Positions 1-7,848 of a DNA stretch of 64,000 bases are shown here, piece by piece. The stretch is taken from positions 1,798,001-1,862,000 of the forward strand of contig NZ_JANLNM010000001.1 of assembly GCF_024701975.1 (NCBI RefSeq), read 5' to 3'. Source of the DNA: Variovorax sp. ZS18.2.2 (GTDB lineage: Bacteria; Pseudomonadota; Gammaproteobacteria; Burkholderiales; Burkholderiaceae_C). Both the position numbers and the translations under genes were made by a program. Below the pieces are notes generated by a model that worked only from the letters and a program-made list of their open reading frames with translations, ran no database searches and was not told where the DNA came from. Each line of letters opens with the position of its first letter. The stretch's first letter is position 1.

Positions 1-58
1 GCGGCGTCAGTTCTTCTGCAATCGGGCCCGAGAGCCGGGTGTCGTTGTTGGCGCGCAT
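1..58 (-). CDS. 5' end of an unidentified gene (runs off the left edge)
   Basis: Only the first 19 codons lie in the window, beginning MRANNDTRLSGPIAEELTP. A purine-rich ribosome binding site (AGAGAGGAAAG) precedes the ATG by a normal distance, so this is probably a genuine start. It lies downstream of and co-directional with the peptide-type binding protein at 189-1799 and may belong to the same transcription unit, with about 130 bp between them. Too little sequence is available to name a product. Confidence 0.5.
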   Translation of the reverse strand, partial: MRANNDTRLSGPIAEELTP

Positions 59-188
59 GGGAAAGCCTTTCCTCTCTGATTGATCTTGCGAACAAGCCTC
101 GCCTGCCCGCCCGCCGCGGGCGCTCAGCCAGCGGCGGACATTCGCGTAGGCCGAAGGCGCACGCTCGCCCTCGCACCAGCAAACGGCC

Positions 189-1799
189 TCAGGGCTGGGG
201 CTGCTGGAAGTACAAGTCCGCGAAGCTCCCGCGAATGTGCTCGCCCGTCGGCGCGTAGTCGCGCACCTTCTTCGCCACCACCGTGATCGCCGGGTTTGCT
301 CCCAGCTCGATCGACGGAATGTCACGATGCACGATCTGCTGGAAGTCGATGAAGAGCTGACGCCGCTTGCCCTCGTCCACCTCGACCGCCGCAGCTTCCA
401 GCAGTCGGTCGACTTCCGGGTTCACGTAGTGCGCCGCATTGGAAAACGGCAGCCCGACCTTGAAGTTCTTCGACCAGAACACCCGCTGCACGCCCACCGT
501 CGGGTCGAACAGGTTCGTGAGGCTTTCCAGCGTGATGTCGAAGGCCCGCTCGGTGTAGGCCTTGTTCACGTAGGTCGCGAAGTCGTAGCTCTCGATCACC
601 GCATCGATGCCGATGCGCCCGAGCGACTGGCGCACGAAGTCCGCCGCGCGCCGTTCCTGGAAAGGGTTGTAGAGCAGGCGCAGCTTCAGGCGCGCGCCGC
701 CTGCACCCGCTGCTCCGCGCTTAAACCCGGCCGCGTCCAGCGCCGCCTCGGCCGCCTTCGGATTGAACGGATACGGCTGGATGCTCGCGTCGTGATAGCG
801 CGAGATGCCCTTGCCGATGGGCGATGCCGACAGCGTGCCGTAGCCGTACCACACCGTCTTCGCAAACGCGTTGACGTCGATGGCCTGCGCAATCGCCCTT
901 CTCACTTCGAGCTTCTGCAGCACGGGCGTGTCGAGGTTGAAGTAGATCTGCTGGTGGCTGCCCAGGTAGGGCGAGATGCGCGCGTCGATCTCGATGCCGG
1001 GCAGCTTCTTGAATCGCTCCACGTCCGACAGCGGAATGCCGCTGCTCGCAAGATCGGCCGCGCCCGACTCCAGCGCAGCCGCGCGTGCCGCCGCGTCGAG
1101 GACGAAGCGCACCACCACGCGGTCGAGATAAGGCTTGGGCTTGTCCCAGTAGTTCGGGTTGCGCTCCAGGATGATGTGGCTGCCCTGCACCCACTCCTTG
1201 AACACGAAGGGCCCGGTGCCCACCGGCGCGCTGTTGTACTTGTTGGCCGCGATGTCGGTGCCTTCGTACAGGTGCCTGGGCACGATGGGCGATTCGGTCG
1301 CGGCCAACGCCGTCAACAGGAACGGCGACGGCTTGCTCAGCACGATGACCGCGGTGTACGGGTCCGGCGTCTTCACCTCCACCACGTTGGCAAAGGTGCC
1401 GCGCCCGCGCGGATGCACCTGCTTGAGCGTGAGGATCGAGAAGGCCACGTCGGCGGAAGTGAAGTCCTTCCCGTCATGCCACTTCACGCCCTTGCGCAGC
1501 TCGAAGGTGTATTGCAGGCCGTCCTTGCTCTGCGACCACGCGGTGGCCAGCAACGGCTTGGGCTTGAGCTCGTAGTCGTATGTCAGCAGCCCCTCGACGA
1601 TCTTCGGGCCGATCTCGGTGTTGCCGCCGGCCGTGGTCGTGAGCGGAACGATCGAGGAAGGAACCGGGTTGATCAGCCAGTTCAGCGAGCCGCCGCGCTG
1701 CGGCTGGGCCGCGGCGGTGAGTGCAACAAGAGCGAATGCGGCGACCACGGCCGATGCCGCGCGGCGGGGAACGCCCCGCGCGAGAGTCCAGGGAGTCAT
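189..1799 (-). CDS. Peptide/nickel-type (SBP_bac_5) ABC transporter substrate-binding protein, first paralogue
   Basis: Periplasmic solute-binding protein of 536 residues, the usual size for the DppA/OppA class. Residues 1-31 form an Arg-rich then hydrophobic signal peptide ending near AAA-QPQ. Family features include EGLLTYD, the GVKWHDGKDFTSADV block, GTGPF.FKEW, RNPNYWDKPKP and a late LFDPTVGVQR segment shared with the paralogues at 6225 and 13375. No lipobox is present. It follows the MetQ-like gene by 15 bp on the same strand, so the two are likely cotranscribed. The substrate cannot be read from sequence. The neighbourhood (luciferase-type monooxygenase, CMD-domain proteins, MetQ) recalls the KPN_01854-family binding proteins, which suggests a sulfur-containing or peptide-like ligand; that is inference. 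Confidence 0.9.
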   Translation of the reverse strand: MTPWTLARGVPRRAASAVVAAFALVALTAAAQPQRGGSLNWLINPVPSSIVPLTTTAGGNTEIGPKIVEGLLTYDYELKPKPLLATAWSQSKDGLQYTFELRKGVKWHDGKDFTSADVAFSILTLKQVHPRGRGTFANVVEVKTPDPYTAVIVLSKPSPFLLTALAATESPIVPRHLYEGTDIAANKYNSAPVGTGPFVFKEWVQGSHIILERNPNYWDKPKPYLDRVVVRFVLDAAARAAALESGAADLASSGIPLSDVERFKKLPGIEIDARISPYLGSHQQIYFNLDTPVLQKLEVRRAIAQAIDVNAFAKTVWYGYGTLSASPIGKGISRYHDASIQPYPFNPKAAEAALDAAGFKRGAAGAGGARLKLRLLYNPFQERRAADFVRQSLGRIGIDAVIESYDFATYVNKAYTERAFDITLESLTNLFDPTVGVQRVFWSKNFKVGLPFSNAAHYVNPEVDRLLEAAAVEVDEGKRRQLFIDFQQIVHRDIPSIELGANPAITVVAKKVRDYAPTGEHIRGSFADLYFQQPQP

Positions 1800-1814
1800 G
1801 TCTTTGTCGCTCGC

Positions 1815-2618
1815 TCAGAAGGCCGGGATCACCGCGCCCTTGTACTTGTCCTGGATGAACTTGCGGACCTCCGGCGTGTGCAGTGCGGCGACCAGCTTGA
1901 CGACGGCGGGCGATGCCGCGTTGTCCTTGCGCGAGGCGATGAAGTTGGCGTAGGGGGACTTGCGGCCGTCTTCGATGAAGAGCGCGTCCTTGCTCGGGTC
2001 GAGCTTGGCTTCGAGTGCGTAGTTGGTGTTGATGAGTGCCAGGTCCACATCGGGCAGCGCGCGCGGCAGCTGCGCCGATTCGAGCTCGCGGATCACCAGC
2101 TTCTTCGGGTTGGCGACGATGTCGCGCGCGGTCGACTTGATGTTGCTCGGGTCCTTGAGCTTGATGAGCCCTTCGCGCGCCAGCAGCGCCAGCGCCCGGC
2201 CCGAGTTCGACGGATCGCTCGGGATCGCGACGATGGCGCCCTCGCGCAGCTCGGAGGCCTTCTTGATCTTCTGCGAGTACGCGCCGAAGGGCTCGATGTG
2301 CACGTCGCTGCCCGGCACTTCCACGATGTCGGTCTTGCGGTCCTTGTTGAAGGACTCCAGGTACGGACGGTTCTGGAAGAAGTTCGCGTCCAGTTGCTTG
2401 TCGCTCACAGCGAGGTTGGGCTGCACGTAGTCGTTGAACACCTTGACCTGCAGATCGACGCCCTGCGCCTTCAACTGCGGACGGATGAATTCGAGGATCT
2501 CGGCGTGCGGCACCGGCGATGCGGCCACGCGCAGAACTTCTTGCGCATGCACGGTGGCGCCGAGACCGGCGATCGAAAGCGTCAGCACGGACAGTGCGCG
2601 GCGGATGGAAAGCGACAT
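1815..2618 (-). CDS. metQ: MetQ/NlpA-type D-methionine-like ABC transporter substrate-binding protein
   Basis: Product of 267 residues, the normal length for the NlpA/MetQ family. The start at 2618 is preferred over upstream in-frame codons because a signal peptide follows directly (about residues 1-25, ending VHAQ) and a GAGGGAA ribosome binding site lies just upstream. The mature protein begins EVLRVAASPVPHAEIL, the conserved MetQ entry, and keeps KVFNDYVQPN and DANFFQNRPYL. Most MetQ proteins are lipoproteins; this one has no cysteine at the cleavage site and is probably soluble in the periplasm. No metN is present nearby, and only a C-terminal scrap of a metI-like permease survives at 5387-5473, so its membrane partner must be elsewhere or lost. 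Ligand could be methionine or another small sulfur compound. Confidence 0.88.
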   Translation of the reverse strand: MSLSIRRALSVLTLSIAGLGATVHAQEVLRVAASPVPHAEILEFIRPQLKAQGVDLQVKVFNDYVQPNLAVSDKQLDANFFQNRPYLESFNKDRKTDIVEVPGSDVHIEPFGAYSQKIKKASELREGAIVAIPSDPSNSGRALALLAREGLIKLKDPSNIKSTARDIVANPKKLVIRELESAQLPRALPDVDLALINTNYALEAKLDPSKDALFIEDGRKSPYANFIASRKDNAASPAVVKLVAALHTPEVRKFIQDKYKGAVIPAF

Positions 2619-2732
2619 GGTTGGGGTTCCCTCAGGAGATAGGTTTTTTGCGTGCGCCCTCTTCATCAGCATGAGAAGGCGCGGGGGTCGCAGGTTAGCT
2701 GCGCCACACCGCGAACCAAACAATGGATCGGC

Positions 2733-2750
2733 GCTTGCATATCTGTTTTC
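2733..2750 (-). promoter_or_regulatory. Candidate regulatory motif upstream of metQ (AAA-N-C-N2-ATAT-N-C type)
   Basis: On the minus strand this reads GGAAAACAGATATGCAAG, with the ATAT core at 2739-2742, about 120 bp upstream of the metQ start. The same pattern appears at 5339-5356, 13297-13314 and 48760-48777, each upstream of a transport or sulfur-related transcription unit. Binding by a CysB-type LysR regulator is inferred only; the motif is short and could partly be chance. Confidence 0.35.
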
Positions 2751-2794
2751 CGCATGCGCGCGGCACTCATACGGAATTGCGTTCGATCTACCCC

Positions 2795-2882
2795 AACCGT
2801 TCGGGCTGAGCTTGTCGAAGCCTCGCGCGGCGCTTCGATCCTTCGACAGGCTCAGGACAGGCCAAGCTCAGCCCGAACGGTT
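2795..2882. repeat. Large intergenic inverted repeat (TCGGGCTGAGC/TTCGAAG family)
   Basis: Outer arms AACCGTTCGGGCTGAGCTT (2795-2813) and its exact complement (2864-2882) are 19 bp and perfect. The interior holds further complementary TTCGA/TCGAAG segments. It lies between the 3' end of the alkylhydroperoxidase-domain operon and the promoter region of metQ. A related shorter element, with CTGAGCCTGTCGAAG arms, is at 9428-9469, so this looks like a dispersed REP-like element that may also end transcription. Confidence 0.75.
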
Positions 2883-2907
2883 CTATCGTTTCGGACGCAA
2901 CCTGGTA

Positions 2908-3519
2908 TCAGTCGACCGCGCTCTCCTGCGGCTCGCCCAGCGACAGCATCAACCGGTTGGCCCAATTGAAGAACGCCGCGCCATGGATCACATCGGCAAT
3001 CGCCAGATCGTCCAGCCCCTGCGCGCGCAGTTGCTCGATGTGCTCCGGCCCGAACGCCGAAGGCGTGGCCGACAGCGCGACCGAGGCCGCGACGATCGCA
3101 TTCCAGCGCTCGCCCAGATCGGCCTTCACGCCCTCGTCGAGCAAACGCTGCACATCCTCCGTGCGCTGCGAGAAATGCGAGGCGAAGCGCGCGTGCACCG
3201 AGGCGCAGTAGATGCATCCGTTGTAGCGCGAGGCCGCAGCCGCCGAGAGCTCGCGCTCGGCGCGCGGCAGCCCGGCTTCGGGGTTGTAGAAGATGTCCTT
3301 GTCGGTGCGGGTGCGCGCGCCCAGGATGTCGGGGTCGCGTGCCAGCAGGCGGAAGTACGGCGACTTGGCGCGCGATGCGTCCACCAGGCCGGCAAAGTGC
3401 CGCTCGGTCAGCTCGGCCTCGGGCAGCGGCTCCAGCCAGGGCAACCATTCGAGCTGTGCCTGCGTGAAGACGGTCGGGTGCGCGTTGTGGGGATGGGTCA
3501 GCGTGGATTCAGTGGTCAT
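2908..3519 (-). CDS. Alkylhydroperoxidase (AhpD/CMD-fold) domain protein, peroxidase-related
   Basis: Product of 203 residues. The C-G-C-I-Y-C-A-S-V-H-A-R type segment (CIYCASVHARF) is the CxxC...H redox centre of AhpD-like proteins, here around residues 95-105. Pfam CMD-like helices surround it, and the C-terminal FFNWANRLMLSLG resembles uncharacterised peroxidase-related proteins (Avi_7169 type). The start at 3519 gives MTTESTLTHPH. It is the last gene of a three-gene operon with the CMD protein (20 bp gap) and the luciferase-like monooxygenase. In this conserved trio the AhpD-fold partners probably handle reactive or peroxide by-products of the flavin monooxygenase, or act on its product; the exact reaction is unknown. 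Confidence 0.85.
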   Translation of the reverse strand: MTTESTLTHPHNAHPTVFTQAQLEWLPWLEPLPEAELTERHFAGLVDASRAKSPYFRLLARDPDILGARTRTDKDIFYNPEAGLPRAERELSAAAASRYNGCIYCASVHARFASHFSQRTEDVQRLLDEGVKADLGERWNAIVAASVALSATPSAFGPEHIEQLRAQGLDDLAIADVIHGAAFFNWANRLMLSLGEPQESAVD

Positions 3520-3539
3520 GGTGCGGCTCCTCGGATCGA

Positions 3540-4175
3540 TCAATCGACAAGGGTGACGGGACGTTGCGCCAGCGCCTTGAGGCCGATGACGACGCGGATC
3601 TGAAAGGCGAGGAACGCCACGAGCTGCGACAGCGTCACGACCTCGGTGCTCGTCCATCCGGCATCGAGCAGCGACTGCAGCGCGCCCGGGCTTGCATCGC
3701 GCGGGTGAAAGACCAGCAGGTGGGCATGCGCGAGGCCGGCCGAAAGCCGCTCGCCGAGCACCGGGCGCTGTGCAGCGCCCACCGCATACGAAGGCCCGGG
3801 CACGTCTTCGGCGCTGAGCGGGCCGGCGGGATAGCGCCCGTAAGGCCCTTCTGCGGCACCTCGCTGCGTTTCGATGGCGATGGCCTCGGCCACCCCGGCG
3901 CGCGCGCCCTGCCCGGCCAGCGCGTCGGCATAGAAACGCGCCACATCGGGCTGCCCATGCAGCGCGGCAACGAACGCCGCGACGGCGAAGCGGTCCACGA
4001 TCTCGAAGTTGCCGACCACGGGCGGCGTCGGCGCGAACAGCGAGAGATAACTCTGCTGCGCGTTCGTGCGCGCCTGCTCGCGTTGCGCGCGGATCTGGTC
4101 GAGGTGGTTGCCCGGCGCGATACCGGCGAGCCGGTCGATGACGTCAGGCACAGAAGAAGAAACAGTGGCGTTCAT
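3540..4175 (-). CDS. CMD (carboxymuconolactone decarboxylase-like) domain protein, Avi_7170 type
   Basis: Product of 211 residues, beginning MNATVSSSVPDVIDRLAGI. It has the all-helical AhpD-like fold but lacks the CxxC redox pair seen in its downstream neighbour; no cysteine is visible in the protein, so it is unlikely to be a thiol peroxidase. The helix-rich end (LSQLVAFLAFQIRVVIGLKAL) is typical of this group. The stop of the monooxygenase gene lies 14 bp upstream and the AhpD partner begins 20 bp downstream, so the three are almost certainly cotranscribed. A non-catalytic partner or a differently equipped enzyme are both possible. Confidence 0.83.
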   Translation of the reverse strand: MNATVSSSVPDVIDRLAGIAPGNHLDQIRAQREQARTNAQQSYLSLFAPTPPVVGNFEIVDRFAVAAFVAALHGQPDVARFYADALAGQGARAGVAEAIAIETQRGAAEGPYGRYPAGPLSAEDVPGPSYAVGAAQRPVLGERLSAGLAHAHLLVFHPRDASPGALQSLLDAGWTSTEVVTLSQLVAFLAFQIRVVIGLKALAQRPVTLVD

Positions 4176-4189
4176 GGATGAAGTCCAGC

Positions 4190-5263
4190 CTAGAGAAGTG
4201 CAAGCGATTGAAGGTCCGACACGCCCTCACCCCGCGCCCAGCCCAAGGCTGGCGCGACGACGGTGGCGGTCAGTTCGATGGAGCGCAGGATCGCCTCGTG
4301 CGGCGGATCGACCGAGTGGACTTGGCAGACGAGATCGGTCACGCGCGAGAGCGTGCTGTCGGCGCGCAGCGAGGCAATCACGTCGTCGGGCGAACCGACG
4401 TGCACGTCGTAGGCGGCGATCAGTTGTTCGAGCGAGGCATCCGGGCCTGCGCGGTCCGCGAGGCCGGCCTGCCCCGAAGCGGCGAAGCGGGCGGCCGAGC
4501 GGCGCAGGCCGATGTCAGCAAGACGCAGCGCCTCCTTGCGCGTTTCCGCCACGAACACGCTGCGCGAGCCCACGATGCGCGGCGCGCGGCCGGCCGGCAA
4601 TGCAGCCAGGTACGCATCGATGATCGGGTTCTGCAGATCGGCGAGCGACGCATCGGTCGCGTGTTCCGGTCGCGGCTGTGTGCGCGAGAGCATCAGCCCA
4701 TCGCCCGCCTCCCCCGCACGCGTGCCGCCGCTCACCGAGAACGTGGCCTGCCAGATGCGGTCGAGCAGTCGGGCGCCTGCGGGGTACAGCGTGTCGCCGC
4801 CCGCGAGCGGTTCGCCGGCCCACGCCGCACGCACCGCAGCGAGTTGCCGCGCGAAGATGGCCGAGCGATCGTTGCCGTCCAGCCCGAAGGCCGCGAACGA
4901 TTCGGGCGTGCCGCCCGTGCCCACGCCCACTTCCAGACGGCTGTTCGAAAGCAGGTCGAGCACGACCGCATCCTCGGCCACGCGCACCGCGTTTTCCAGC
5001 GGCAACGTGACGATGCCTGTGCCCAGGCGAATGCGCTTCGTGCGCGAGGCCACATAGGCCAGGAACACGAACGGCGACGGCAGCCCGCCCTCGTGTTCAT
5101 GAAAGTGGTGCTGCGCCACCCAGGCCGAATCGAAGCCGAAGGCCTCGGCGTGGGCGATCTGCGCGGCAACGAGCCTGTAGCGCTCGGCGGCGGAGGTGTT
5201 GTCGAGCAGGCGGCTGAAGAAGCCGAGGCGAAGGGGTTTCGGGGTGTTGGAAAGGCCGGGCAT
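4190..5263 (-). CDS. FMN-dependent luciferase-like monooxygenase (KPN_01858-like)
   Basis: Product of 357 residues with the bacterial luciferase (LLM) TIM-barrel fold. Visible landmarks are the N-terminal LRLGFFSRL strand, the AEAFGFDSAWVAQHHFHEHEGG segment (split HHFHEHEGG catalytic face), KRIRLGTGIVTLPLENAVRVAEDAVVLD and GVGTGGTPESF. LLM enzymes take reduced FMN from a partner reductase and oxygenate sulfonates, nitriloacetate-like chelators, thioethers or other substrates. Position and partners match the conserved monooxygenase/CMD/AhpD group. A candidate regulatory motif lies 82 bp upstream, and a decayed metI tail follows beyond it. Sulfonate- or thioether-type oxidation is plausible but unproven. 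Confidence 0.88.
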   Translation of the reverse strand: MPGLSNTPKPLRLGFFSRLLDNTSAAERYRLVAAQIAHAEAFGFDSAWVAQHHFHEHEGGLPSPFVFLAYVASRTKRIRLGTGIVTLPLENAVRVAEDAVVLDLLSNSRLEVGVGTGGTPESFAAFGLDGNDRSAIFARQLAAVRAAWAGEPLAGGDTLYPAGARLLDRIWQATFSVSGGTRAGEAGDGLMLSRTQPRPEHATDASLADLQNPIIDAYLAALPAGRAPRIVGSRSVFVAETRKEALRLADIGLRRSAARFAASGQAGLADRAGPDASLEQLIAAYDVHVGSPDDVIASLRADSTLSRVTDLVCQVHSVDPPHEAILRSIELTATVVAPALGWARGEGVSDLQSLALL

Positions 5264-5338
5264 CCGGATGCAGACAAGGTGGTCGGAGAGCCTTCGAGTC
5301 TTGCCTGTGACCGGGCATCAGGGAAACCCGGTTTTCGC

Positions 5339-5356
5339 GCTTGGATATGCGGTTTG
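5339..5356 (-). promoter_or_regulatory. Candidate regulatory motif upstream of the monooxygenase operon
   Basis: Minus strand GCAAACCGCATATCCAAG, ATAT core at 5345-5348, about 82 bp upstream of the monooxygenase start. It matches the metQ-upstream copy in the AAA run, the ATAT core and the following CAAGCGC, and shares CAAACC..ATATCC with the copy at 13297-13314. A shared activator is inferred. Confidence 0.4.
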
Positions 5357-5386
5357 CATGTATCGCCCCCGCATGGGTCCATACCG

Positions 5387-5473
5387 TCAACGCCGGTGAT
5401 CGACCTTGCGCGCCAGCCACTCGCCGCCGAACTGGATCACCGACACCAGCGCGATCAGGATCACGATCACTGA
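5387..5473 (-). pseudogene. 3' remnant of a MetI-like D-methionine ABC permease gene
   Basis: Reading leftward on the minus strand from about 5473 to a TGA at 5387-5389 gives roughly 28 codons: VIVILIALVSVIQ, then FGGEWLARKVDHRR and stop. A hydrophobic helix followed by G-x2-LAR-x-DHR matches the C-terminal tail of MetI permeases. Similarity ends abruptly, and an in-frame stop at 5495-5497 closes the frame upstream. No intact metI or metN is nearby, although a metQ gene lies at 1815-2618. This is best read as the scar of a deletion that removed most of a metN-metI pair. The assignment rests on a short tail and needs a comparison to confirm. Confidence 0.5.
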
Positions 5474-5521
5474 TGGCAATGAAAGCCGACACGCTCACCA
5501 TCGCCAGCGTCTTCCTTGCGC

Positions 5522-5953
5522 TTATGCAGCAGCGCCTGCAGGCACGCTCGCCGGACGCTTGCGCCATGCATCCACGCTCCACGGGCCGGCTCCGGCCGCC
5601 GCGATGTACAGGAAGACGAACGAGAACAGCACCGCGGCCTCGCCCTGGTTCAGGAAGGGGATGAGCGCAAAGCCCTTGGACGCGTGCCCGAGGAAATACG
5701 CGAACGCCAGCAACCCCGAGAGCACGAAGGCCACCGGCCGCGTGAACAGGCCGACCAGCAACAGGATGCCGCCGAAGAATTCGAGGATGCCCGCGACCCC
5801 GAGCAGCGAAACGATCTGCAGGTTGTCGAAGAAGGCCACGTGCGGAACGCCGAAGAGCTTGGCCGATCCGTGCTGGATCAGCAGGTAGGCCGAGACGATG
5901 CGCAGCACCGAGAGTGCGGGCGGAACCAGGCGATCTGTGTTGGGAATGGTCAT
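5522..5953 (-). CDS. DoxX family integral membrane protein
   Basis: Product of 143 residues with four predicted hydrophobic helices in the DoxX arrangement. The first begins ALSVLRIVSAYLLIQHGSAKLFG, with the family's H-G-x-x-K-LFG feature shown here as QHGSAKLFG. FLGHASKGF and a final FLYIAAAGAGPWSVD match the characteristic GPG/AGPWSLD end. DoxX-like proteins form membrane redox modules linked to thiosulfate:quinone oxidation in archaea or to oxidative-stress handling in bacteria. Here the gene stands alone between the metI scar and a divergent binding-protein gene. A specific role in sulfur oxidation is possible given the context but is not shown by the sequence. Confidence 0.85.
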   Translation of the reverse strand: MTIPNTDRLVPPALSVLRIVSAYLLIQHGSAKLFGVPHVAFFDNLQIVSLLGVAGILEFFGGILLLVGLFTRPVAFVLSGLLAFAYFLGHASKGFALIPFLNQGEAAVLFSFVFLYIAAAGAGPWSVDAWRKRPASVPAGAAA

Positions 5954-6224
5954 GCAGTGGACTCCGGAAAAAAGTGAGCAGGAGAAATACCGCTCGAATT
6001 CTGCGAGCGCAGCAGTTGCGTCCCAAGCACGAAATTCGCGCTTTCACTTTCGTTTTCTCGTGCATCGGATCGTGCTGCGACGCTCGAAGCGCTGTTCGAT
6101 GCCGCACCTGGATGCCCTCCCTCGAATTGCATTTCCAAAATCGAAAAAATGCTAAGTCCTGCGCCGGTTTTCCAAGACCATCGTCTGCCCTTTTGCGCCT
6201 CTTGCGGACACGGTGACCCACTCC

Positions 6225-7832
6225 ATGCTTTCTTCCTTGCTCGACAAACTCAAGTTCAGCCAACGGCTGCTTCATCTGGCGCTCGCCGCGCTGCCCTTCA
6301 CGGCCGTCGCACAAACCAAAGCGCCAACGCCGGTGAACGGCGGCACGCTGACCTATGCGGTGTCGCAGGAGCCCACCTCGCTGGTGTCGTTCCTCGACAC
6401 CAAGACCGACAACCGCAACATCAGCGCCAAGGTCACCGAAGGCCTGCTGCGCTACGACGCGAAGTTCAACCCGCAGCCGCTGCTGGCCACCTCGTGGCAG
6501 GTGAGCGCCGACGGCCTGAAATACACCTTCAAGCTGCGCCCCGGCGTGAAGTTCCACGACGGCCGCGACTTCACCGCCGAGGACGTGCGCTACGCGGTGC
6601 TGACCCAGAAGAAGCAGGGCCCGCGCGGCCGCATCACGCTGGCGAACGTGGAGCGCGTGGATGCGCCCGATCCGCTCACCGCGGTGATCGTGCTGGCCAA
6701 GCCCGCGCCCTTCCTTCTGAAGTCGCTGTCGTCGGCCGAGCTGCCGATCGTGCCGGCGCACCGCTACGCCGACGGCGATCCACTGGGCAGCGCAAACATC
6801 TCGGCCCCCGTGGGCACCGGCCCCTTCATCTTCGAGCAATGGGTGCGCGGCAGCCACCTGGTGCTGCGCAAGAACCCCAGTTACTGGCGCACGGGCACGC
6901 CGCACATCGACCGCGTGATCGTGAAGTTCGTGCGCGACCCGGCCGCGATCTCCACCGCCATCGAGACCGGCGAGGTGGACGTTGCACAAGGCGTGAGCCT
7001 GGCCGACCTCGAACGCCTGTCGGCGAACCCCAAGCTCAAGGTGGACGACGGCTACGACGGCTTCCTCAACAACGCCTCGTTCCTCGAATTCAACGTCGAG
7101 AACCCGGTGCTCGCGAACCCCAAGGTGCGCCACGCCATCGCGCAGGCCATCGACCGCAACTTCATCCGCAACACCATCTACTACAAGCGCGTGGAGGTGG
7201 TGAATTCGCCGATCCCGCGCGTGCTCTCCGACTACTACGACGACAGCACCTTCCGCGACAGCTTCGACGTGGCCGCCGCCAACAGGCTGCTGGACGAAGC
7301 GGGCCAGCCGAAGCAGGCCAACGGCCAGCGCTTTGCACTGCGGCTGAGCTACATCCCCGGCGCGGAGTTCAAGCGCACGGCCGACTACCTGCGCTCGGCG
7401 CTCGCGCGGGTGAGCATCAAGGTCGAGATCGTCGATGGCGACCTGCCCACCTTCCTCAAGCGCGTCTACACCACGCGCGACTTCGACATCAACATCAATG
7501 GCCTTGGCCGCCTGTTCGATCCGACGGTGGGCGTGCAGCGCATCTACTGGGGCGACGGCGTGCGCAACCCGCTGATCTGGGTGAACGCCGCGCACTACGA
7601 CAACCCGCAGGTGGACGATCTGTTCCGCCAGGCGGCCGTCGAGGTCGATGCGGGCAAGCGCGCCGCGCAGTTCAAGCAGATCCAGCAGATCGTGGGCCGC
7701 GAGCTGCCGGTGCTGCCCATCGTCGCCGTGCCATCGATCGTGGTGCACAGCGCGCGCCTGCACAACTTCAACAACAGCATCGACCTCATGTCCGGCGACC
7801 TGGCGGACGCGTGGATCGAACCGAAGAAGTGA
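6225..7832 (+). CDS. Peptide-type (SBP_bac_5) ABC transporter substrate-binding protein, second paralogue
   Basis: Product of about 535 residues from the ATG at 6225; a GTG four codons earlier (6213) is an alternative. The ATG is favoured because GGTGA lies at a workable distance. A signal peptide ends near FTAVAQ. It shares the EGLLRYDAK, GVKFHDGRDFTAEDV, GTGPFIFEQWVRGSH and LFDPTVGVQRIYW segments with the binding proteins at 189-1799 and 13375-14952. The amidase gene starts 16 bp downstream, so the two are likely cotranscribed. The encoded protein would deliver an amide- or peptide-like ligand to the Dpp-type importer encoded on the other strand at 9.5-13.2 kb; which of the three binding proteins serves that importer is unknown. 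Confidence 0.9.
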   Translation: MLSSLLDKLKFSQRLLHLALAALPFTAVAQTKAPTPVNGGTLTYAVSQEPTSLVSFLDTKTDNRNISAKVTEGLLRYDAKFNPQPLLATSWQVSADGLKYTFKLRPGVKFHDGRDFTAEDVRYAVLTQKKQGPRGRITLANVERVDAPDPLTAVIVLAKPAPFLLKSLSSAELPIVPAHRYADGDPLGSANISAPVGTGPFIFEQWVRGSHLVLRKNPSYWRTGTPHIDRVIVKFVRDPAAISTAIETGEVDVAQGVSLADLERLSANPKLKVDDGYDGFLNNASFLEFNVENPVLANPKVRHAIAQAIDRNFIRNTIYYKRVEVVNSPIPRVLSDYYDDSTFRDSFDVAAANRLLDEAGQPKQANGQRFALRLSYIPGAEFKRTADYLRSALARVSIKVEIVDGDLPTFLKRVYTTRDFDININGLGRLFDPTVGVQRIYWGDGVRNPLIWVNAAHYDNPQVDDLFRQAAVEVDAGKRAAQFKQIQQIVGRELPVLPIVAVPSIVVHSARLHNFNNSIDLMSGDLADAWIEPKK

Positions 7833-7848
7833 CCGCCCGAAAGCCCCC

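Noticed and set aside
237..2642. An 801-codon open frame on the plus strand
   Set aside because: It is antisense to the binding-protein and metQ genes, rich in Arg/His/Val/Gln from GC-rich third positions, and has no recognisable domain.
5954..6224. Possible small gene between DoxX and the second binding protein
   Set aside because: The short frames present have no ribosome binding site and no plausible protein character. The region is best read as the divergent promoters.
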